Of a stretch of 64,000 nucleotides of DNA, positions 58,168 through 64,000 are shown piece by piece; positions within the stretch are counted from its first letter, which is position 1; the number at the start of each line of letters is the position of its first letter. Source of the DNA: Actinokineospora baliensis (GTDB lineage Bacteria > Actinomycetota > Actinomycetes > Mycobacteriales > Pseudonocardiaceae); contig NZ_JAFBCK010000001.1 of assembly GCF_016907695.1 (NCBI RefSeq), forward strand, positions 5,878,001 through 5,942,000, written 5' to 3'. Under the pieces are notes generated by a model. That model was not told where the DNA came from, did no database searches, and saw only the letters and a program-made list of their open reading frames with translations. The position numbers were made by a program, and so were the translations under genes.

Positions 58168-60699
58168 ATGCAGTTGCCCTGGAGTGCCGCCCCGCGCGCG
58201 GCGGTGTCCAGCCCGTTGACGGTGTTGGTGGCCTTTGTGGCGGCGCTGTTGCTGAGCTTCGTCGGCGCGGCGGCGGTGTTGCACGCTGATTCGGCGGGGT
58301 CGGCGGCTGTGGCGTACCAGGCCGGGCGGTTGTGCGGGCAGACCGTGCCGCCGGTGGTGGACGGGAATCGGGTGAGTGTGGCCGACGCCAACACCGTCGC
58401 GCGGGTGGCCCTCGACCAGGGGCGGCGGGCCGGGTTCGACACCGCTGTCACCGCCGTGTACTCGCCGGTGCGGCAGTGGGACTTCAACGGGCCGCACCCG
58501 TGGTCGCAGTTCGGCTACCGCGACGGCGCCATGGACAACCTGCGAGTCCTGGAAGGCGGCGACCGCACCGGGGTCTGGGTACCGCGGAGCATCGCCGACG
58601 ACGCCGGGATCAAACTCGGCGACCGCGGGCTCAACGGCACACTACCGCCAGTGACCGCGATCTACGCCGACATCACCGACCCGGTACCCGCGTACTGGTG
58701 CTCCGAACAGCAGCGCATCGTGCCCAACCCCCTCGCCACCGAAGGCGCCACCGCAGCGGTCATCTGGTTCCCCACCCTGGAAGGGTTCACCACCGCCATG
58801 GGCCCGCTCAGCGGCAACGCCGCCGCGGTCACCGTGCGGTTCCCCGCCCCCCTGCCCACCACGACCGACGAGGCCGCAGCACTCGTCGCCAGGGGCAAGT
58901 CCGTGGTCGACGGGATCACCGCGCAGCTGAGGTCGCAGGACAAGGCCCGTCTGGTGATCGCGTCGAACTACTTCGCCAAGCCCGCGGAGGTGGCCAGGTC
59001 CGCCGGGTCGACGGTGCTGGGCGCGGTGCTGCCGTTGACGGTGATCAGCCTGCTGGTCGGCTTGGCCGGGGTCGGCGCGGTGACCGTGCAGTGGGTGCAG
59101 CGGCGGCACGCCGAGTTGCGGTTGTTGTGGGCGCGCGGCGCCGGTCCGCGCGCGCTGGGCTGGCGGGCGGTGTTGGAGTTGGCGGCGCCGCTGCTGGCCG
59201 GTGCGGTTGCTGGGTTGATCGCCGCGCGAATGACCCTGTCCTGGTACGCGCCGTCGACCGCGTTGACCGACGGGACCATGGCGCGAGCCGCACTGGTCGC
59301 CGTCGGGGTGCTGGTGGCGGCGCTGGTCGTGGTCGGCGCGGTCACGGCGCTGCGGACGCACCGGGAGTTCCAAGCGGTAGGCCCGCGCCGGACGTCGCGG
59401 GTGTGGCGCTACGTGCCGTGGGAAGTGATCACCGCGACCGCCGCGTACCTGGCGTGGGCGCGCCTGGACAGCACACCGACGAAGCTCCAATTCGGACAGC
59501 CGTTGCCGCAGACGGCGGACGCGGTCGGGTTGGCCTTCCCGCTGCTGGTCGTGCTCACCGTCGCGCTCGTCACCGTCCGCCTGACCCGCTGGGGCCTCAA
59601 AGCCGCGCACCGGGCGAACCTGTGGCGACTGCCCGCCGCACACCTGGCGCTACGCCGACTCGCCGCCGCGGCCGGGTCCGCGGTGGGCATCCTGCTGGTC
59701 GGCACGCTCGCGGTGGGCACGTTGACCGTGGGTGTCGGGGTCGCGGACGCGCAGAGCGAGGCGCTGGACACCAAATCCGGTCTGTTCGTCGGTGCGGAGT
59801 CGACCGCGCAGATCCCGGGTCGGGTCGCGCTGGCCGGCCTGCCGCCCGCGCTCGCCGAACACGCGACGGTCGTGGGCGTGGTGAAGACGGGCCAGAGCAT
59901 CGTCCTCGCGGTGGACCCGGCGACGTTCAGCCGCTCGGCCTGGCTCGGCGACCGCGACCCGGCCGACGTCGCCAACCAACTGTCCACACTGGCCAGTCCG
60001 GGTGCCGCGCTGCGTGTTGGCTCCACTTCGGACAGACCAGCTGAAGTGCCCCGGGTCGGAACTGTGCGACCAGTCGCGCAAGTCCCGTCGTTCCCGCTGA
60101 TCGGCACCGGCCCCGGCTACGTCGTGTCCCGCGACGCCCTGGCCGACCCCGAGGACATCGACGTCTGGCAGGTGTGGTCGACCAAGCCGATCGCGGAGCT
60201 GGTCGCCGACCTCGACGCGGCCGGGATCCACCACCTGCACTCGCGGTCCAAGGCGCTGGCGCTCGACGGCCTGCCGTTCCTGACCGTCACCTGGACCTTC
60301 GACTTCGTCACCGCGCTCGGCGTTGTCCTCGCGATCGTCGCCGCGGCAGCGCTGGTGCTGGCGGTGGAGGTGCGGCGCAGGCAGAACGCCGTGGCGGGCG
60401 CGCTGGCGACCCGGATGGGCCTGCGGCAGCGGACATTAGTGGCCAGTCACCTGACCGAACTGGGCTCGCTGGCAGGCGTGTCCGTGGCGGCGGGCAGCGC
60501 GGCCGGTGCGGTGTGCGCGGCGGTGTCGGCGCCGATGCTGGACCCGTCGCCGTGGTTGCGGCCAGTGGCGGGCGCACCGGACCTGGTGCCGCTGGTCTCG
60601 ACCACGACCTTGGTCGCCGCCGCCGTGGTGGCGCTGGTCTGCTGGTCGGCGGTGCGCTCGGTGACCACCGCCCGCGTGGGGGAGCTGATCCGTGGCTGA
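58168..60699 (+). CDS. FtsX-like ABC transporter permease
   Basis: 843 residues, ATG 58168. An N-terminal helix (about 18-40) is followed by a 230-residue extracellular part. Then come helices near 290-315 ('VLGAVLPLTVISLLVGLAGVGAV'), 335-365 and 370-395, a central block (415-545), a second external part, and a C-terminal FtsX unit ('VTALGVVLAIVAAAALVLAVEVRRRQN', last 120 residues). It is a two-FtsX-unit MacB-type permease likely to extrude lipids or hydrophobic molecules or to work mechanically on the wall. Codon 757 is a rare TTA. The stop overlaps the first ATPase gene by 8 bp. Confidence 0.85.
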   Translation: MQLPWSAAPRAAVSSPLTVLVAFVAALLLSFVGAAAVLHADSAGSAAVAYQAGRLCGQTVPPVVDGNRVSVADANTVARVALDQGRRAGFDTAVTAVYSPVRQWDFNGPHPWSQFGYRDGAMDNLRVLEGGDRTGVWVPRSIADDAGIKLGDRGLNGTLPPVTAIYADITDPVPAYWCSEQQRIVPNPLATEGATAAVIWFPTLEGFTTAMGPLSGNAAAVTVRFPAPLPTTTDEAAALVARGKSVVDGITAQLRSQDKARLVIASNYFAKPAEVARSAGSTVLGAVLPLTVISLLVGLAGVGAVTVQWVQRRHAELRLLWARGAGPRALGWRAVLELAAPLLAGAVAGLIAARMTLSWYAPSTALTDGTMARAALVAVGVLVAALVVVGAVTALRTHREFQAVGPRRTSRVWRYVPWEVITATAAYLAWARLDSTPTKLQFGQPLPQTADAVGLAFPLLVVLTVALVTVRLTRWGLKAAHRANLWRLPAAHLALRRLAAAAGSAVGILLVGTLAVGTLTVGVGVADAQSEALDTKSGLFVGAESTAQIPGRVALAGLPPALAEHATVVGVVKTGQSIVLAVDPATFSRSAWLGDRDPADVANQLSTLASPGAALRVGSTSDRPAEVPRVGTVRPVAQVPSFPLIGTGPGYVVSRDALADPEDIDVWQVWSTKPIAELVADLDAAGIHHLHSRSKALALDGLPFLTVTWTFDFVTALGVVLAIVAAAALVLAVEVRRRQNAVAGALATRMGLRQRTLVASHLTELGSLAGVSVAAGSAAGAVCAAVSAPMLDPSPWLRPVAGAPDLVPLVSTTTLVAAAVVALVCWSAVRSVTTARVGELIRG

Positions 60700-61384
60700 G
60701 CCGATGTTCGACGAAACCCCGCCGCTCTACGAACTCCGCGACGTCCACGTCCGTTACCGCACGCCAACGGGCCTGGTCACGGCGGTCGGCGGAGTCACGT
60801 TCGACGTGCTGCCCGGTGGCATCACCGTCCTGGCAGGCCCTTCCGGCTCCGGCAAGTCCACCCTGCTGCGGGTGCTGGGCCTGATCGACCGGCACACCAG
60901 CGGATCCGTCGCCTGGCAGGGCCGCGACGTCGGCAGGCTCACCCACCGGGCTCGGCGCGCCGTGCGCCGCGACCGGATCGCGGTCGTCTTCCAGGCGCCA
61001 CCGGACAACCTGATCGGCCACCTGACCGTCGCACAGAACCTGCGCGCCGCCGCCCAGTCCGCCGGGCACCCGGACGCCGACCCCGAGATCCTCGACTGGC
61101 TCGGCATCCCCGGCACCGGCGGGTGGCGGATCGGCGCGCTGTCGGGCGGTCAGCAGCAGCGCCTGGCCTTCGGCTGCGCGCTGGCCAGGAAACCGACCGT
61201 CGTGCTGGCCGACGAACCCACTTCGCAGCTCGACGCCGCGTCGGCCGCGCTGGTGCTCGACGTGCTGCGCCGCCTGGCCGGGCGCGGTGTCGCCGTGGTC
61301 GCAGCCTCCCACGACCCGGACCTGGTGGACCTGGGCGAACGGGTCGTGCGGCTGCGCGAGGGCTTGATCGAGGAGGCGGCGTGA
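60692..61384 (+). CDS. ABC transporter ATP-binding protein 1 (MacB/LolD type)
   Basis: 230 residues from GTG 60692. Walker A 'AGPSGSGKST', Q-loop 'VFQAPPDNLIG', signature 'LSGGQQQRLAFG', Walker B 'VVLADEPTS' and switch 'ASHD' are all intact. It pairs with the permease. The last codons overlap the next ATPase start as GTGA. Confidence 0.92.
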   Translation: MAEPMFDETPPLYELRDVHVRYRTPTGLVTAVGGVTFDVLPGGITVLAGPSGSGKSTLLRVLGLIDRHTSGSVAWQGRDVGRLTHRARRAVRRDRIAVVFQAPPDNLIGHLTVAQNLRAAAQSAGHPDADPEILDWLGIPGTGGWRIGALSGGQQQRLAFGCALARKPTVVLADEPTSQLDAASAALVLDVLRRLAGRGVAVVAASHDPDLVDLGERVVRLREGLIEEAA

Positions 61385-62028
61385 CCGCGTTGCTGGCCCG
61401 CGGGGTGACTCGCGGTTTCGACCACCCGGACGGCCGGATCGAGGTGCTGCGCGGAGTCGACCTGGACATCGCCGCCGGTGAGGTCGTCACCGTGTCGGGG
61501 CGGTCCGGGTCGGGCAAGAGCGCGCTGTTCGCGCTGCTGTGCGGGTTCGACAGGCCCGACTCCGGCACGGTCGAGCTGTGCGGGGCGCCGCTGCCCGCGG
61601 TCCCGGCGTGGGAGGACTGCGCGGTGCTCCCCCAGGCGCTCGGTCTGGCGCAAGAGTTGACCCTCGCGGAGAACATCGCGCTGCCATTGCGTTTGTCGGG
61701 CAGGCGCGGCGAAGTCGCCGACCGCGTGCGGGAGCTGATGGTCGAACTCGGCATTGATGCGCTCGCCGACCGGTACCCGCCGGAGGTTTCCTATGGTCAG
61801 CAGCAACGCGCCGCTTTGGCCCGCGCGGTTGCGATCCGCCCTCGGGTGTTGCTGGCCGACGAGCCGACCGCGCATCTGGACCACGACAGTGTGCAAGCGG
61901 TGCTCGGCTTGGTGCGCAGGACCGCGAGCGAGGGCGCCGCTGTCCTCGTCGCCACCCACCACGACGAGGTGCACCGTGTCGCGGATCGCGGCCTGACGTT
62001 GGCGAACGGCCGGATCGCCGCGACCTGA
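61381..62028 (+). CDS. ABC transporter ATP-binding protein 2 (MacB/LolD type)
   Basis: 215 residues from GTG 61381. Walker A 'SGRSGSGKSA', Walker B 'VLLADEPTAHLD' and 'ATHHD' are intact; the signature is degenerate, 'VSYGQQQRAALARA' instead of LSGGQ. Two different ATPases with one double permease suggest a heterodimeric engine in which one site is weaker. It is translationally coupled to ATPase 1. Confidence 0.9.
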   Translation: MTALLARGVTRGFDHPDGRIEVLRGVDLDIAAGEVVTVSGRSGSGKSALFALLCGFDRPDSGTVELCGAPLPAVPAWEDCAVLPQALGLAQELTLAENIALPLRLSGRRGEVADRVRELMVELGIDALADRYPPEVSYGQQQRAALARAVAIRPRVLLADEPTAHLDHDSVQAVLGLVRRTASEGAAVLVATHHDEVHRVADRGLTLANGRIAAT

Positions 62029-62079
62029 GCCGGTACGGTGTTCGTGACGAATCGGGCGGGGACGAGGAGCGGGGGCGCC

Positions 62080-62922
62080 GTGCTGGGGATGACCGAGGTG
62101 ACCGGCCGCGAAGGCACCTGGGTGTTCGACTACGACGCGGTGCGGCTGGCCCCCGCCAAGGGCGCGCACCCGCTGCGGCTGGCGGTCGGCGAGCTGAGCG
62201 TGCCGCTGGCGGCGATCGGCGGGCTCCGGTTCGAGAACGACCGCAAGGGCGGGCACCTGCGGTTGCGGCCCCGCGCGGGCGCCGACCCGCTGACCCACGC
62301 CACCCGGGGCGCGCTGCCGGAGATCGCCGACCCGTACCGGCTGACCATCGACCCCAAGGCCGCTGCGTCCGCCGAGTACTTCGCCGATGGGGTCCGCGAC
62401 GCGATGCTGGTCGCCCAGGTGCCCGACGGACCGGCCGAGCAGTGGTTGCTGGCCGGGCCGGACGTGCCGCTGTCGACCACCGGTGAGGACGGGATCGCCT
62501 CGTTCGACGGTGAGCGGGTGCGGTTCGAGTGGGGCTGGGCCGCGGAGTCGTCGAAGCGCTCCGGCGGCAACCGCGAGGTCGACGTCAGCGAACTGGTCGG
62601 CATCGAGTGGACGCAGAAGGCGGTGCGGCTGCGCCCGGTCGGCCCGCACGGCTCCCAGGCGGCGTCGCACGACCCGAACTGCTTCCGGTTGTGGGGCTTC
62701 AAGAAGGACATCGCCGCGTCGGCGCTGCTGGCGGCCGCGGTAACGGCCCGGCTGCCGCACCCATCGGCGGGCCCGAGCACCTCGGTGTCCACAAGCGACA
62801 GTCCACTCGATCAGGACACGGTGCTGCGCCGCCTGCGCGAACTGGGCGAGCTGCGCCGCGACGGGATCCTGACCGAAGAGGAGTTCAGCGCGGCCAAGCA
62901 GGCGCTGCTGCGCAAGCTGTAG
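62080..62922 (+). CDS. DUF4429 protein with C-terminal SHOCT domain
   Basis: 280 residues from GTG 62080, behind GAGGAG; ATG 62089 is possible. Two DUF4429-like halves ('GTWVFDYDAVRLAPAKGAHPLRLAVGELSVPLAAIGGLRFE' and 'GIASFDGERVRFEWGWAAESSKR') recall PH-like beta folds. The last 35 residues are a SHOCT element ('LGELRRDGILTEEEFSAAKQALLRKL'). SHOCT modules are small oligomerisation or tethering tails. The role is unknown. It follows the ABC genes by 51 bp on the same strand. Confidence 0.8.
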   Translation: MLGMTEVTGREGTWVFDYDAVRLAPAKGAHPLRLAVGELSVPLAAIGGLRFENDRKGGHLRLRPRAGADPLTHATRGALPEIADPYRLTIDPKAAASAEYFADGVRDAMLVAQVPDGPAEQWLLAGPDVPLSTTGEDGIASFDGERVRFEWGWAAESSKRSGGNREVDVSELVGIEWTQKAVRLRPVGPHGSQAASHDPNCFRLWGFKKDIAASALLAAAVTARLPHPSAGPSTSVSTSDSPLDQDTVLRRLRELGELRRDGILTEEEFSAAKQALLRKL

Positions 62923-62946
62923 CCACACCGCCTAGACTGGGCGGCG

Positions 62947-64000
62947 ATGCTGCGACGGTACCGATTCCACGCCGCTGTCCTGTTGCTGGTGCTCGTGCTG
63001 GCGAGCGCCATCCTGATCGTCCTGCCCGGACCCGCGCCAGCGCCGTCCCCGCCGACCGGCGTGCCCAGGGTGCTGGTGGCCATGGGCGACTCCACCATCT
63101 CGGGTGAGGCGGCAGGCGACTACGAAGCGGGCACCGACGGCACCAACGGCAACTGGTGCCACCGCTCTCGCGCCGCGTCGATCCACCACACAGGACTGCG
63201 CTCGATCGACGAGACGATCAACCTGGCGTGCTCCGGTGCCCCGTCCGCCCAGGTGGGCCTGGGTGACGCGGTGCAGTACACCGAGGGGTCGCAGGCCGCC
63301 CGGCTCGGGGCGCTGGCCCGCCAGAAACGGGTCGTGGCGATCCTGGTCGCGGCGGGCGCCAACGACGACCCGGCCTTCTCGCACGTGCTCGACAGTTGCG
63401 TGCAGGCGTGGCTGGACCAGGCGAAACCGGCGTGCTCGGAGTCGGTGGGCGGGCAGTGGCAGGAACGGGTCGACAAGATGGTGCCCAAGGTGGTCCGCGC
63501 CCTGACCGACATCCGCTCGGTCATGTCCGACGCGGGCTACCAGCCCACCGACTACCACCTGGTGCTGCAGTCCTACGCGGCCCCGATCAGCCCGGACGTG
63601 CGCCCCGGCCTGCGCAACCTCAACGGCTGCCCGTTCCGCGAGGCCGACCTGCGCTGGGTCCGCGCCGAGGCCGTCCCCCGGATCACCGAGGGCGTCCGCC
63701 AAGCCGCCCGCACCACCGGCGCCCGCCTGCTCGACGTCTCCCGCTCCGGCGTCGGCCGCGAGGCCTGCTCCCGCGACGACCCCGCCCAGGAGTGGTTCAG
63801 CCGCCTGTCGGTCCGCTGGAACGACCTCGGCAGCGACGACCGCGCGTCCCACGCCCTGCAGGAGTCGTTTCATCCCAACGCGGCTGGGCACCTTCAATTG
63901 GGCCGCTGCTTCGGCGAGTTCCTGGTGACCGACGCCCGCGCCGCGGCGTGCCTGCCGGGCGCGGACGGGGAACTGCACGCGGCCACGACGATCGGGCCGT
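62947..64000 (+). CDS. SGNH/GDSL-family secreted or anchored hydrolase (3' truncated by window)
   Basis: 351 residues are visible from ATG 62947, with no stop before the window ends. An N-terminal hydrophobic segment ('HAAVLLLVLVLASAILIVLPG', 8-28) is a signal or anchor. Block I is 'VAMGDSTISGEAAGDY' with Ser49; block III-like 'AAGAND' and block V 'SFHPNAAGHLQLG' with the catalytic Asp/His set are present. Several Cys residues ('NWCHRS', 'LACSGA', 'SCVQAW', 'PACSES') suggest extracellular disulfides. Likely an esterase or lipase-like enzyme acting outside the membrane. It starts 24 bp after the SHOCT gene. Confidence 0.85.
   Translation, partial: MLRRYRFHAAVLLLVLVLASAILIVLPGPAPAPSPPTGVPRVLVAMGDSTISGEAAGDYEAGTDGTNGNWCHRSRAASIHHTGLRSIDETINLACSGAPSAQVGLGDAVQYTEGSQAARLGALARQKRVVAILVAAGANDDPAFSHVLDSCVQAWLDQAKPACSESVGGQWQERVDKMVPKVVRALTDIRSVMSDAGYQPTDYHLVLQSYAAPISPDVRPGLRNLNGCPFREADLRWVRAEAVPRITEGVRQAARTTGARLLDVSRSGVGREACSRDDPAQEWFSRLSVRWNDLGSDDRASHALQESFHPNAAGHLQLGRCFGEFLVTDARAAACLPGADGELHAATTIGP

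Overview
The window comes from a high-GC actinobacterium, most likely of the order Pseudonocardiales (Actinokineospora, Saccharothrix and Lentzea are plausible relatives). The supporting signs are the GC-rich third codon positions, frequent GTG starts, 4-bp start/stop overlaps, an XRE/DUF397 pair, RbpA, an ECF42-type sigma factor with a DGPF partner, DasR-like operators, and neighbouring ppm1, lnt and rbpA genes as in mycobacteria. This is inference from content; no 16S or other marker is present. No tRNA, rRNA, CRISPR array, insertion sequence or prophage was recognised.

Layout. 1-6230: the end of a PP2C phosphatase gene, an atypical membrane kinase, a membrane protein, a small Cys-motif protein and a 1005-residue TPR-CHAT (caspase-like) protein; together they look like a signalling or conflict cassette. 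6448-9298: DoxX, an amidase and nagB, with two DasR-type operators. 9299-10047: a gene-free, repeat-dense spacer with short palindromes, a 143-bp long-arm hairpin element and a 54-bp tandem repeat. 10048-23201: an operon of an MFS exporter, a single 3395-residue hybrid PKS/NRPS and a Tat-exported NlpC/P60-like protein. 23663-29064: a secreted five-repeat protein, the DGPF/ECF42 sigma/PrmC-like operon, a NIPSNAP protein and rbpA behind a textbook SigR-type promoter. 29560-40517: tdk, a broken TetR gene, MFS, methyltransferase, GDPD, a zinc-ribbon protein, a PAS-GGDEF-EAL protein, ppm1 and lnt, a fused cyclase, and a PadR pair. 41026-46242: a STAND ATPase with an N-terminal RHIM/BASS-like amyloid motif, a GT-B-like protein, and XRE and DUF397 genes. 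46233-55523: an SRPBCC-acyl-CoA synthetase fusion and a lysine 2,3-/5,6-aminomutase catabolic cluster (kal, kamE, kamD, amidohydrolase, kdd, divergent kamA). 55731-64000: a tripeptidyl aminopeptidase, a roughly 18-bp-phased array of DnaA-box-like motifs, an ABC exporter with two ATPases, a DUF4429/SHOCT protein and a truncated SGNH hydrolase.

How it fits together. KamA would make beta-lysine, KamDE would shift the second amino group, Kdd would oxidise the product, and Kal would act near the end on 3-aminobutyryl-CoA. The cleavage enzyme Kce is not in the window. The PKS/NRPS operon carries its own exporter, but no phosphopantetheinyl transferase, MbtH protein or thioesterase is visible. The most unusual material is in the non-coding repeats (9302-10023, 57704-58024), the CHAT/kinase/phosphatase cassette, and the STAND protein with the amyloid-like motif.
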